From Romboutsia faecis (GTDB taxonomy: Bacteria > Bacillota > Clostridia > Peptostreptococcales > Peptostreptococcaceae), in NCBI RefSeq assembly GCF_014323405.1, contig NZ_JACRWE010000007.1, positions 1 through 64,000 on the forward strand: DNA of 64,000 nucleotides, in the 5' to 3' direction. Positions 36,906 to 45,890 of this stretch are shown in pieces. The translations under genes were made by a program, and so were the position numbers. The notes beneath the pieces are model-generated. The model made no database searches. It saw only the letters and a list, made by a program, of their open reading frames with translations, and was not told the origin of the DNA. Positions within the stretch are counted from its first letter, which is position 1, and each line of letters opens with the position of its first letter.

Positions 36906-38825
36906 TTAAACTAATTGCTCCCAGTCTTCATAAAGAGATTCTAGTTTAGTTTCAAGATTAGTTTTATCTTGACTTACTTCTTTAGCTCTTTCAGGATTAG
37001 AATAGACTTCTTCTTGGCATAGTAACATGTCTAATTCTTCTATTTTAGATTCAGTAGTCTCAATTTCTTTTTCTATATTTTGTCTTTTTACTCTATTTTT
37101 CTTTTCAGCTTCTCTTTGTTCTCTTTCTTTTCTTTTTTCTTCCTTTAGCTGAGTTTTAGTTTTTTCTTCTTTGTCATTTTCTTGAATAAGGCTCATCTCT
37201 TGAACTTGTCTTTTTTTGAACATATAATAATCATAATTTCCAAGATATTCAGTTATCCCATTCTCATCTAAGACTAATATTTTATCGACAACGGTATTTA
37301 AGAAATATCTATCATGAGAAATAGTGAATATAGTACCAGTATAACTTGATAAAGCTTCTTCAAGAACTTCTTTGGAATCTATATCTAAGTGGTTAGTAGG
37401 TTCGTCTAGAAGTAAAAAGTTTGCATTTGAAAGTATTAGTTTTAAAATAGCAACCCTAGCCCTTTCTCCACCACTTAAAGTTGAAATTTTCTTGAAAACT
37501 TCTTCGTCTTCAAATAAAAATGCACCAAGCATACTTCTAATTTGAGTTTGAGTTAAGTGTTTATTGCTATCCCAAATTTCATCTATAATGGTGTTATCTA
37601 GGTTAAGTGTTTTTTGCTCTTGGTGGAAATAAGAAACATTGACATTAGTGCCTAACGTAACACTACCACTTAGAGGAATTATTTCGTTCATTATTATTTT
37701 AAATAAAGTAGACTTACCTATACCATTAGCACCTATAAGAGCAACTTTTTCTTCTCTATAAATATCTAAGTTTAAATCTTTAAATAGAATTCTATTCCCA
37801 TATCCCATAGATACATCTCTAACTTGGAGAACATCATTACCACTAACTACAGATGGGTTGAACTCAATCCGAGCTTTTTTTCGATAAGCTTCAGGTTTGT
37901 CTAGAACATCTATTTTATCTAGGGCTTTTTCTTTGCTACGTGCTCTTTTTAAATGCTTTTCACGACCATATGCTTTAAGTCTTTCTATAGATTCCTCTTG
38001 TTTCTTTAAATCTTTTTGTTGGTCTTCGTATTTTTTTAATTCTAATTCTTTTTCAACTTTTGATAGTTCTAGGAATTTAGAATAGTTTCCATTATAAGTT
38101 TTTAATTTTTTATTATGAATCTCAAAGGTTCTATTAACCACTTGATCTAAGAAATATCTATCATGGGAAATTAACATAACTGTTCCCTTATATTGTTTTA
38201 AAAATATTTCTAGCCATTCTATTGCTTCAGAATCTAAGTGGTTAGTAGGTTCGTCTAGCATTAATAAAGTTGGTTTTTTCAATAATAATTTACCTAAAAG
38301 TATTCTTGTTTTTTCGCCACCAGAAAGTATGCTTATAGGTTTATTAATATCATTATCGTTAAACCCTAAACCTTTTAGTACACCTTTAGCTTCTGATTTA
38401 TATCCATATCCATTTTTATCAGCAAATAGTTCTAGCTTATGAGAGTATTCGTTCATAAGTTTATCTAAATCAGCAGAGTTTGATTTTTCACTTTCTTCAG
38501 CAATCTTTAATTCTAGATTTCTTAAATAAGCTTCCATATCTATTAAATCTCTAAAAACGTCTAGAACCTCATCTAGAATTGTATTTTCAGAGTGGAAATT
38601 CATGTTTTGTTCTAAATATCCAATTTCACAATCTTTAGCTGTATATATATCACCGCTATCATATCCATATACACCTGAAATTATTTTAAACAAAGTAGTT
38701 TTACCAGTACCATTAATACCAATTATACCGATTTTATCTCCTTCATTTACCGTGAAAGATACGTCCTCTAGTATAGAATCTATTCCAAAACTTTTATTTA
38801 AGTTATTACACGACAGTACGATCAT
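36906..38825 (-). CDS. ABC-F family ATPase (ribosome-associated, Uup/YdiF-like)
   Basis: A soluble protein of 639 residues with two ABC ATPase domains and no membrane segment. First Walker A GINGTGKT is at residues 36-43, with signature LSGGEKTR. Second Walker A is GANGIGKST, with signature LSGGERAR. Between them is a charged linker with KAYGREKHLKRARSKEKALDK, the ABC-F P-site tRNA-interaction motif region. The C-terminus is a coiled coil rich in K and E, as in Uup/YdiF-type members. ABC-F proteins act in translation, and some give antibiotic resistance. No resistance-type assignment is justified here. rex is divergent. Confidence 0.9.
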   Translation of the reverse strand: MIVLSCNNLNKSFGIDSILEDVSFTVNEGDKIGIIGINGTGKTTLFKIISGVYGYDSGDIYTAKDCEIGYLEQNMNFHSENTILDEVLDVFRDLIDMEAYLRNLELKIAEESEKSNSADLDKLMNEYSHKLELFADKNGYGYKSEAKGVLKGLGFNDNDINKPISILSGGEKTRILLGKLLLKKPTLLMLDEPTNHLDSEAIEWLEIFLKQYKGTVMLISHDRYFLDQVVNRTFEIHNKKLKTYNGNYSKFLELSKVEKELELKKYEDQQKDLKKQEESIERLKAYGREKHLKRARSKEKALDKIDVLDKPEAYRKKARIEFNPSVVSGNDVLQVRDVSMGYGNRILFKDLNLDIYREEKVALIGANGIGKSTLFKIIMNEIIPLSGSVTLGTNVNVSYFHQEQKTLNLDNTIIDEIWDSNKHLTQTQIRSMLGAFLFEDEEVFKKISTLSGGERARVAILKLILSNANFLLLDEPTNHLDIDSKEVLEEALSSYTGTIFTISHDRYFLNTVVDKILVLDENGITEYLGNYDYYMFKKRQVQEMSLIQENDKEEKTKTQLKEEKRKEREQREAEKKNRVKRQNIEKEIETTESKIEELDMLLCQEEVYSNPERAKEVSQDKTNLETKLESLYEDWEQLV

Positions 38826-38962
38826 AAATTTTATACCTCCTTAAACTACCTAAAATTATAATGTTTTGATATAATATAATCAAGGATATATAAGATGTTT
38901 TGAAAAAAGAAACATTTAAGGTGAATAGTTAATTAAAATTTAAACGATTAGGAGGTGAAGCT

Positions 38963-39592
38963 GTGGGTAATAAAAACATATCTATGGCTGTAATTAGAAG
39001 GTTGCCAAAGTACTACAGATATTTAGGTGACTTATTAGATAGAGATATACAGAGAATATCATCAAAAGAATTAAGTGATATTATAGGATTTACTGCATCT
39101 CAAATTAGACAAGATTTAAATAATTTTGGAGGATTTGGGCAACAGGGATACGGGTATAATGTTGATGCTCTACACAAAGAAATAGGAAAGATTTTGGGAC
39201 TTGATACAAAATATAATGCGGTACTTATAGGTGCTGGTAACTTAGGTCAAGCAATAGCAAATTATTCAGGATTTAGAAAAGCTGGTTTTGAAATCAAGGC
39301 ATTATTTGATGCAAACCCAAGAATGATTGGATTAAAGATAAGAGATTTCGAGATACTAGATTCAGAAGATATAGAAGAATTTATAAAAGAAAATGATGTT
39401 GATATAGCTATAATGTGTATTCCTAAAAAAGGAAGTCAAGAACTTGCAGATAGATTAGTAAATGCAGGGATAAAAGGTATATGGAACTTTGTACCTGTAG
39501 ATTTAGATGTTCCAGAATCTGTCATAGTTGAAAATGTAAATTTAACAGAAAGTTTATTTACATTATCATACTTAATGAAAGCAGAAGACTAA
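38963..39592 (+). CDS. rex: redox-sensing transcriptional repressor Rex
   Basis: Dimeric repressor that senses the NADH/NAD+ ratio and controls fermentation and energy genes. The 209 residues have an N-terminal winged helix (about residues 1-80, with SSKELSDIIGFTASQIRQDL) and a Rossmann NAD(H) domain with GAGNLGQAIANYSGF at about 91-105. A C-terminal domain-swap helix ends the protein. The start is GTG behind a strong AGGAGGTGAAG. Redox genes lie next to it (ferredoxin, CO dehydrogenase), and a Rex-like operator is visible upstream of cooS. Confidence 0.95.
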   Translation: MGNKNISMAVIRRLPKYYRYLGDLLDRDIQRISSKELSDIIGFTASQIRQDLNNFGGFGQQGYGYNVDALHKEIGKILGLDTKYNAVLIGAGNLGQAIANYSGFRKAGFEIKALFDANPRMIGLKIRDFEILDSEDIEEFIKENDVDIAIMCIPKKGSQELADRLVNAGIKGIWNFVPVDLDVPESVIVENVNLTESLFTLSYLMKAED

Positions 39593-39635
39593 ACAAACGT
39601 TCATTTGGGGGATTTATTCTTAAAAAATTGGGGGG

Positions 39636-39669
39636 AAAGGTCAGAAGGCATAAGTCTTGTGACTTTTTT
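39636..39669 (+). terminator. terminator after rex
   Basis: AAAGGTCA pairs with TGACTTTT, with an inner AAG/CTT and an 8-nt loop, followed by T6. A second smaller hairpin, AGGATTT/AAATCCT, follows at about 39677-39702. Confidence 0.65.
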
Positions 39670-39750
39670 ATTATTAGGATTTTTACTACATAGAAATCCT
39701 ACAATAATAAAAGTAAGTGTATTTTACAGGTTTATACAATTTATGAAATC

Positions 39751-39825
39751 AAGTGTAAATATAAAATCACTACCATTTGCAATGTTTTTGCTGCATGGTA
39801 GTGATTTCATATTTTACACTCGAGC
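39751..39825 (+). repeat. palindromic element, copy 2
   Basis: AAATCACTACCAT and ATGGTAGTGATTT form a perfect 13-bp stem with an inner TGCA-containing loop. An outer AGTGTAAATAT/ATATTTTACACT helix surrounds it, and CTCGAGC follows. Compared with 35352-35419, two stem pairs differ and both are compensated (G:C to A:T and G:C to C:G). It lies between convergent rex and ferredoxin genes. Confidence 0.75.
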
Positions 39826-39869
39826 TGAAGATATTTAAAGCAAGCAAAACAGCCCAAATAATTTTTTAA

Positions 39870-40043
39870 TTACTCACCTTGTTGTGGAGCATCCACAGGA
39901 CAAACTTCTGCGCAAGATCCGCAATCAACACATTCATCTGAATTTATAACGTATCTTTCATCCCCTTCAGATATACATTCAACTGGACATTCATCAGCGC
40001 AAGCACCACAGCTTATACAAGCTTCGTTTATTATGTAAGACAT
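39870..40043 (-). CDS. 2[4Fe-4S] clostridial ferredoxin
   Basis: A small acidic electron carrier of 57 residues with two textbook cluster motifs: CISCGACADECP (residues 9-20) and CVDCGSCAEVCP (38-49). The start is ATG at 40043 behind AGGGGAGG. It is too short to appear in most length-filtered gene lists but is unmistakable. It is likely the soluble ferredoxin reduced by 2-oxoacid oxidoreductases and used by CO dehydrogenase and other redox enzymes. It is transcribed divergently from cooS, with a good promoter upstream. Confidence 0.95.
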   Translation of the reverse strand: MSYIINEACISCGACADECPVECISEGDERYVINSDECVDCGSCAEVCPVDAPQQGE

Positions 40044-40081
40044 ATTAAAATCCTCCCCTTTTTTAAATTATTATCAGTAAT

Positions 40082-40110
40082 ATTATATCAAAATTGGGAT
40101 AATATAACAA
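40082..40110 (-). promoter_or_regulatory. promoter of the ferredoxin gene
   Basis: On the minus strand TTGTTA, a 17-nt spacer and a perfect TATAAT lie about 40 bases before the start codon. The rest of the 346-base gap to cooS is AT-rich and shows no gene. Confidence 0.7.
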
Positions 40111-40265
40111 ACATAACCATTCTACATAAAGCTGTATTATACGACAAGACAATGTTTTCATAAGATGAAATTAATTATAAAACTACAATTTAAAAAATCA
40201 AATTTAGAGTAAAAAATCTTAGATATATAAAGTAAAGTTTGTTAAAAATAATTTAAAAAATATGT

Positions 40266-40321
40266 TTGAATAAAATAACTAGTGGTATTAATAGAAATAG
40301 ATTATGTTAAAAATTTAATTA
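40266..40321 (+). promoter_or_regulatory. candidate cooS promoter with Rex-like operator
   Basis: TTGAAT, a 17-nt spacer and TAATAG (40266-40294) could be the cooS promoter. Just downstream, at 40304-40321, ATGTTAAAAATTTAATTA matches the clostridial Rex pattern TTGTTAA-N4-TTAACAA at 11 of 14 defined positions. Placement over the start region would suit repression. Confidence 0.4.
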
Positions 40322-40389
40322 TCGCAACTCAAATATCACTTCTTGAATATAGTCAGAAAGAATTAAAAATGTTTTAAGGGGGATTTTTT

Positions 40390-42291
40390 ATGGATTGTAA
40401 TAGTTGTAAAATGTGTAAAAGTGCAGATGGTAAGTTAGAAAGTTTTGTGGCATCAAAACAATTTGAAACCGCATTTCACAGAACAGAAGACCAGAAACAA
40501 AAATGTGGATTTGGATTGCAAGGAGTCTGTTGTAGATTGTGTGCAAATGGTCCCTGTAGGATAACTTCTAAATCACCAAGAGGAATATGTGGTGCAGATG
40601 CAGATACAATAGTAGCTAGAAACTTTTTAAGGGCAGTAGCATCAGGTTCTGCATGTTATATTCATATTGTCGAGAATACTGCTTTAAATCTAAAGCATGT
40701 TGGAGAGACAAAGGGATTAATAAAGAGCCAAAAAGCATTGGATTATTTAGCTGATAAATTAGGAATAGACGAATTGGATAAATATGAAAAATGCATAAAA
40801 GTAGCAGATGTAGTTTTAGACGACTTATATAAACCAAGACATAAAAAAATGGAATTAGTAGATAAAATAGCTTATGAACCTAGAATTAAAAAATGGAAAG
40901 AATTAGGTATAATGCCAGGTGGAGCGAAATCAGAAGTATTTGATGGGGTAGTAAAATCCTCAACTAACTTAAATAGTGATCCAGTAGATATGTTAATGCA
41001 CTGTTTAAGCTTAGGGATCTCAACTGGATTATATGGGTTGACATTAACAAATCTTATAAATGACATAATGCTAGGAGATCCAGTTATAAGAATGGCTCCA
41101 GTAGGATTTAGAGTAATAGACGAAGACTATATAAACATAATGATAACAGGTCATCAACATTCAACTTTCTCAAGTTTCCAAGAAAAATTAACACAACCAG
41201 AAGTAGTAAAATTAGCGAAAAAAGCAGGTGCAAAAGGATTTAGATTAGTAGGATGTACTTGTGTAGGCCAAGATTTACAGCTAAGAGGAGAACATTATCA
41301 AGATATATTTTCAGGCCATGCAGGGAATAACTTTACAAGTGAAGCAGTTTTATCTACAGGGGCTATAGATATGGTAATATCTGAATTTAACTGCACAATA
41401 CCTGGATTAGAGCCAATAGCAGATAAACTAAATGTAAAAATGATATGTTTGGATGACGTTGCTAAAAAGAAAAATGCTGAATATATTTACTTAGATAGAA
41501 ATAAGTATGATGAAATAGATATGAAATTAATAAATGAAGCTTTAGAGTCTTTTAAATCAAGAAGAAGTAAAGTCCAAATAGACATACCTAGAGATCATGG
41601 ATATGAAGAGTCTTTGACAGGCGTAAGTGAAAAAAACTTAAAAGAATTTTTAGGTAATTCATGGAAACCACTTGTAGATTTAATAGCCAATGGAACTATA
41701 AAAGGAGTTGCAGCTATAGTTGGATGCTCAAATATGACTGCAGGAGGTCATGACATAAATACAGTTGAATTAACTAAAGAATTAATTAAGAGAGATATAT
41801 TAGTTCTTTCTGCTGGATGTTCAACGGGAGGGCTTGAAAATGTTGGGCTTATGTCTCCAGGATCAGAGGAACTTGCAGGTGAGAATTTAAAAACCGTATG
41901 TAAAACATTAGGGATACCACCTGTGTTAAATTTTGGACCATGTCTAGCGATAGGTAGATTAGAAATAGTAGCGACTGAATTAGCAGAATATCTAGGAATA
42001 GATTTACCTCAACTTCCACTTGTACTTTCTGCACCACAATGGTTAGAAGAACAAGCTTTAGCAGATGGAGCTTTTGGGTTAGCATTAGGATTACCACTTC
42101 ATTTAGCGTTGCCTCCATTTATAACAGGAAGCAAGGTAGTTACTGAGGTATTAACAGAATCATTAAAAGATATAACAGGAGGTCATGTAATAGTGAATCA
42201 AGATCCTAAGTCTTCAGCAGATCAATTAGAAGAAATAATAATCGATAGAAGACAAAAACTAGGATTAAAGGAAGTGGAAATCTATGCATAG
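40390..42291 (+). CDS. cooS: anaerobic carbon monoxide dehydrogenase catalytic subunit
   Basis: Ni-Fe enzyme that oxidises CO to CO2 with ferredoxin, or the reverse. The 633-residue length fits CooS. Cluster D and B cysteines are visible at Cys39, 47, 48, 51, 56 and 67 (CGFGLQGVCCRLCANGPC and later GICG). Cluster C ligand candidates are the His in ITGHQHS and the Cys in VGCTC, EFNCTIPG, VGCSN, SAGCS and FGPCLAIGR. The last segment departs from the GSCVDNSR form of well-studied CODHs, hinting at a divergent clade. It overlaps cooF by eight bases. No acetyl-CoA synthase gene is adjacent, so a stand-alone CODH is implied. Confidence 0.93.
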   Translation: MDCNSCKMCKSADGKLESFVASKQFETAFHRTEDQKQKCGFGLQGVCCRLCANGPCRITSKSPRGICGADADTIVARNFLRAVASGSACYIHIVENTALNLKHVGETKGLIKSQKALDYLADKLGIDELDKYEKCIKVADVVLDDLYKPRHKKMELVDKIAYEPRIKKWKELGIMPGGAKSEVFDGVVKSSTNLNSDPVDMLMHCLSLGISTGLYGLTLTNLINDIMLGDPVIRMAPVGFRVIDEDYINIMITGHQHSTFSSFQEKLTQPEVVKLAKKAGAKGFRLVGCTCVGQDLQLRGEHYQDIFSGHAGNNFTSEAVLSTGAIDMVISEFNCTIPGLEPIADKLNVKMICLDDVAKKKNAEYIYLDRNKYDEIDMKLINEALESFKSRRSKVQIDIPRDHGYEESLTGVSEKNLKEFLGNSWKPLVDLIANGTIKGVAAIVGCSNMTAGGHDINTVELTKELIKRDILVLSAGCSTGGLENVGLMSPGSEELAGENLKTVCKTLGIPPVLNFGPCLAIGRLEIVATELAEYLGIDLPQLPLVLSAPQWLEEQALADGAFGLALGLPLHLALPPFITGSKVVTEVLTESLKDITGGHVIVNQDPKSSADQLEEIIIDRRQKLGLKEVEIYA

Positions 42292-42715
42292 AATTTTAAT
42301 AAATAAAGAATTATGTATGGGATGTAAAAGTTGTGTATTAGCATGTATGCTAAAGCATAGCAAGGCTAAAAATATGTATTTATTAGATTTAGAAAGTATA
42401 GATGCAGAAAGTATGGGCCATATAGAACTTGATAAAGATAATAAGCCAGTTCCGATACTTTGTAGACATTGTGAAGAGCCGGAATGCGTATTAACTTGTA
42501 TGAGTGGAGCTATGACTAAAGATAGAGAGACTGGTGTTGTTTTGTATGATAATCAAAAATGTGGTTCTTGCTATATGTGCGTTATGTCCTGTCCATATGG
42601 AATTTTAAAGGTAGATGATAGAACAAAGCAAAATATATTAAAATGTGATTTATGTAAAGATGAAGAATGTCCTAAATGTGTAGCTAATTGCCCTACTGGA
42701 GCTATAGAGTTATAA
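42284..42715 (+). CDS. cooF: CooF-type four-cluster ferredoxin
   Basis: A 143-residue iron-sulfur protein that takes electrons from CooS. Four cysteine groups are seen: CMGCKSCVLAC near the N-terminus, CRHCEEPECVLTC, CGSCYMCVMSCPYG, and CDLCKDEECPKCVANCP near the C-terminus. Its start overlaps the cooS stop region. The next gene encodes a flavoprotein, so electrons can be passed on towards NAD(P). Confidence 0.92.
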   Translation: MHRILINKELCMGCKSCVLACMLKHSKAKNMYLLDLESIDAESMGHIELDKDNKPVPILCRHCEEPECVLTCMSGAMTKDRETGVVLYDNQKCGSCYMCVMSCPYGILKVDDRTKQNILKCDLCKDEECPKCVANCPTGAIEL

Positions 42716-42728
42716 GAGGAGGAAGCCT

Positions 42729-44024
42729 ATGCTGAATAAGGTTATTAATAAATTGGTTTCGAATAAAGAAAAAAATGAAGAAAATAAATCAAATAAAAAG
42801 AATTATTTAATATTAGGAGCGAGTGCAGCAGGTATAAATGCTGCAAAGACGTTAAGAGATTTGGACCTAGATTCAAATATAACTATAATATCAAAAGATG
42901 AAAAAGTATACTCTAGATGCATGTTACATCATGTTATATCAAATCATAGAACTGTAGAAGAAATAAATTTTGTAGAAGATAACTTTATGGAAAATAATAA
43001 TATTTATTGGATAAAAAATAAATCCATAAAAAGCATAGACACTAAGAAAAAGAAGGTTGTTATTGAGGGTCAAGAGATAGGTTATGATAAACTACTAATT
43101 GCTACTGGAGCATCTTCTTTTATACCTCCTATAAAAAATATAAAAGAAGGGAACTATATTTATACATTAAGAAATATAGATGATGTATATAAAATAAAAG
43201 AAAAAGCAAAAATTTCAAAAAAGGCAGCTATAATAGGAGCTGGGTTAATAGGAATAGATGCTTTAACAGGATTAATGGAATATGAAAGTTTAGAATTATC
43301 ATTAATATATCCAAGTAACTATATATTAGATAGACAGTTAGATGAATATTCAGCGAAGGTATATGAAAGCAAATTTATAGAAAAGGGTGTAAGTCTATAT
43401 TCTGGCCAATCTGTTAATGAAATTATTTTAGATGAAGAAAATAATGTTTCAGGAGTACAATTAGGTAATGGAACGGTGGTAGAGTGTGATTTATTAATAG
43501 TTTCAACTGGAGTTACGCCAAATATAGATTTCATAAGAGAGACCGGTATAGAAAATAATAGAGGCATAGTAATAAATGATAAATGTGAATCAACGGTAAA
43601 TGATGTGTATGCAGCAGGAGATGTAGTAGGTAAAAATGCAATTTGGCCACTGGCAGTTAAGCAGGGAATAGTAGCAGCATATAATATGGTTGGAATCGAA
43701 AGAAATATAGATGATAATTTCACATTAAAAAATAGTATGAATTTTATGGGAATACCAACTGTATCTTTAGGTATAGTAAATTCAGAGGGGGATGACTATG
43801 ACATAATAACTAGATATGATAATGGTAGTTATAAAAAGTTTATATATAAAGACAATATAATATATGGTCTTATATCTCAAGGTGATATTTCTTATATTGG
43901 AGTATTAACACAGCTTATAAAAAATAAAGTTGAGATACCAGACTTAAAAAGTAGAATCTTTGATGTAGGATATTCAGACTTCTTTGCTATGAAAGAAAAT
44001 GGAGAATTTGAATATAGCATATAA
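42729..44024 (+). CDS. FAD/NAD(P)-dependent oxidoreductase of the CO dehydrogenase operon
   Basis: A 431-residue pyridine nucleotide-disulfide oxidoreductase-like flavoprotein. Features are the FAD-binding motif ILGASAAGINAAKTL at about residues 33-47, NAD-binding AIIGAGLIGIDAL at about 166-178, and the second FAD motif VYAAGDVVG at about 294-302. A cysteine in SRCMLHHVI occupies the place of the redox Cys of NADH oxidases. It forms the third gene of the common cooS-cooF-flavoprotein operon and probably links CO-derived electrons to NAD(P). Its start has AGAGGAGGAAG. A terminator follows. Confidence 0.88.
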   Translation: MLNKVINKLVSNKEKNEENKSNKKNYLILGASAAGINAAKTLRDLDLDSNITIISKDEKVYSRCMLHHVISNHRTVEEINFVEDNFMENNNIYWIKNKSIKSIDTKKKKVVIEGQEIGYDKLLIATGASSFIPPIKNIKEGNYIYTLRNIDDVYKIKEKAKISKKAAIIGAGLIGIDALTGLMEYESLELSLIYPSNYILDRQLDEYSAKVYESKFIEKGVSLYSGQSVNEIILDEENNVSGVQLGNGTVVECDLLIVSTGVTPNIDFIRETGIENNRGIVINDKCESTVNDVYAAGDVVGKNAIWPLAVKQGIVAAYNMVGIERNIDDNFTLKNSMNFMGIPTVSLGIVNSEGDDYDIITRYDNGSYKKFIYKDNIIYGLISQGDISYIGVLTQLIKNKVEIPDLKSRIFDVGYSDFFAMKENGEFEYSI

Positions 44025-44040
44025 ATTAAATAGATTAATT

Positions 44041-44107
44041 AAAAAGGGCATTAATGTGTTTAAAAATAGTTGATTTTCACCTATTAAAAACAACATTAGC
44101 CCTTTTT
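44041..44107 (+). terminator. terminator after the CO dehydrogenase operon
   Basis: AAAAAGGGC-TTAATGT pairs with ACATTAGCCCTTTTT with one bulge. An inner AATAG/CTATT helix is enclosed. The 3' arm ends in T5. Confidence 0.8.
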
Positions 44108-44248
44108 AAGTTAAATAATTTAGTCGCAAAATAGCTAAAACTTATATTAAAAAATCTAACTATTGTGTGTTACAATAATGTTGAAAGCTTAGTATATGTT
44201 GTCATAAAGGAAATAAAATATATGTAATTTTATTAAGGGGGCCTTTAA

Positions 44249-45529
44249 ATGGCAGAAAAAACTTTAAATGTATTTGAAATAGCAAAATCACAAGTAAAAG
44301 CAGCTTGTGATAAATTAGGAACAGACCCTGCAGTTTATGAAATATTAAAAAATCCAATGAGAGTACTTGAAGTATCTTTCCCTGTGAAAATGGATGATGG
44401 GACAACTAAATCGTTTACTGGATATAGATCGCAGCATAATAATGCATGTGGACCTTTTAAAGGTGGAATAAGATTCCATCCTAATGTAACTATGGACGAA
44501 GTTAAAGCCTTATCAACATGGATGACTTTTAAGTGTGGAGTAGTAGGAATTCCTTATGGTGGAGGAAAGGGTGGAATGGCTATAGATCCAAATGATTACT
44601 CTAAATCTGAATTAGAGAGAATATCTAGGGGTTATGCAGCAGCGATATCACCAATTATTGGAGAGAAAGAAGATATTCCAGCTCCGGATGTTAATACAAA
44701 TGGAGATATAATGTCTTGGATGGTAGATGAGTATTCAAAAGTAACAGGGAAATTCCAACCAGGTGCATTTACAGGAAAACCTGTTAATTTTTATGGGTCT
44801 TTGGCAAGAACTGAAGCTACTGGATATGGAGTAGCTTTAACAGCAATGGAGGCCGCTAAGAAACTTAATATAGATTTAGGCGAAGTGACAGTAGCTCTTC
44901 AAGGTTTCGGAAATGTTGGGAGTTATGCAGGTAAGTACATAACTGACTTTGGTGCAAAAGTAGTTATGGTTGAAGATTCTAGTGGAGTTATATATAACAA
45001 AGAAGGAATAGATATGGAAAAACTTATGGTTTATGCTAAGCAACATAGGAGTATAAGTGGTTTTTCAGGTGCTAAAGCTATAGGTAGTAGTGTATTAGTG
45101 GCAGATGTAGATATATTAATGCCTTGTGCTCTAGAGAATCAATTAACATCAGAAAATGCAGATAAAGTAAAAGCTAAAATAATTTGTGAAGGCGCGAATG
45201 GTCCAACGACTCCAGAAGCAGATGAAATATTTAAAAAAAATGGAGTAGTAGTAGTTCCAGATATATTAGCTAATAGCGGGGGAGTTACAGTTTCTTATTT
45301 TGAATGGGTACAGAATTTAATGAGATATACATGGTCATTTGAAGAAGTTCAAAAAAAACAAGAAATATTAATGAAAAATGCTTTTGAAGAAATATGGAAT
45401 TTAGCTGAAGAATATGATGTGAACCTAAGAACAGCGGCATATATGATGTCAATTAAAAGAGTTGCAATAGCAATGGAAAAAAGAGGCTGGTATGCTGAAA
45501 TCTCATCAAAGTCATTAGCAAATAATTAA
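44249..45529 (+). CDS. gluD: glutamate dehydrogenase (NAD-dependent type)
   Basis: Interconverts glutamate and 2-oxoglutarate plus ammonia. The 426-residue length fits the hexameric clostridial GluD. The substrate pocket includes GPFKGGIRFHP and KCGVVGIPYGGGKGGM with the catalytic lysine. The nucleotide-binding segment is VALQGFGNVGSYAGKY. NAD preference is inferred from similarity to Clostridioides GluD. It is a single-gene unit between two terminators, with a ribosome site AAGGGGGCC. It is expected to be highly expressed in amino-acid fermenters and would supply 2-oxoglutarate. Confidence 0.95.
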   Translation: MAEKTLNVFEIAKSQVKAACDKLGTDPAVYEILKNPMRVLEVSFPVKMDDGTTKSFTGYRSQHNNACGPFKGGIRFHPNVTMDEVKALSTWMTFKCGVVGIPYGGGKGGMAIDPNDYSKSELERISRGYAAAISPIIGEKEDIPAPDVNTNGDIMSWMVDEYSKVTGKFQPGAFTGKPVNFYGSLARTEATGYGVALTAMEAAKKLNIDLGEVTVALQGFGNVGSYAGKYITDFGAKVVMVEDSSGVIYNKEGIDMEKLMVYAKQHRSISGFSGAKAIGSSVLVADVDILMPCALENQLTSENADKVKAKIICEGANGPTTPEADEIFKKNGVVVVPDILANSGGVTVSYFEWVQNLMRYTWSFEEVQKKQEILMKNAFEEIWNLAEEYDVNLRTAAYMMSIKRVAIAMEKRGWYAEISSKSLANN

Positions 45530-45549
45530 TATATATATATATATATATA
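45528..45549 (+). repeat. TA dinucleotide repeat after gluD
   Basis: About ten consecutive AT/TA units directly follow the gluD stop codon. This is a simple repeat that could vary in length between strains. Confidence 0.85.
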
Positions 45550-45577
45550 AAGCTACAGTATATTACTGTAGCTTTAA
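45549..45577 (+). terminator. terminator after gluD
   Basis: AAAGCTACAGTA and TACTGTAGCTTT form a stem around a very short loop. The T tract is limited. Confidence 0.75.
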
Positions 45578-45890
45578 TTATTTAAAATAAAATATAAAAT
45601 ATTAAATTTCTGCATAAGAAAATAGAAGAAGTTACAAAAAACTTTACTTCTCCTTGATGTTCATATATAATTAAATTAAAATGAATAATTAGAATTAATT
45701 TTGGATAAAATAATTAATTTAATTATATATTACAAGATGTAAATTTTACTTTGTTTCGCTAACATAAGAATACTATAAAAGTGTAAAAAATAAATTACAA
45801 ATTAGTTACAAATTTACTACAATCTTGTGTATTAATATTTTATCCGTGTATTTATATAGATTATATAGAGAATTTTGGGAGGAAGTACAT
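45578..45890 (+). promoter_or_regulatory. intergenic region with promoter of the NlpC/P60 gene
   Basis: Of these 313 bases, the only clear signal is TTACAA (45795-45800), a 17-nt spacer and TACAAT (45818-45823), with a start expected near 45830. An imperfect hairpin AGAAGT/ACTTCT lies at about 45627-45652. The rest is AT-rich with no gene visible. Confidence 0.5.

Noticed and set aside
39605-39838. 77-codon open frame between rex and the ferredoxin gene
   Set aside because: TTG start without a convincing context, no recognisable domain, and it runs through a terminator and the palindromic element at 39751-39825.
40240-40262. Second Rex-like site TTGTTAAAAATAATTTAAA
   Set aside because: Only the left half matches; the right half lacks the required TTAACAA.
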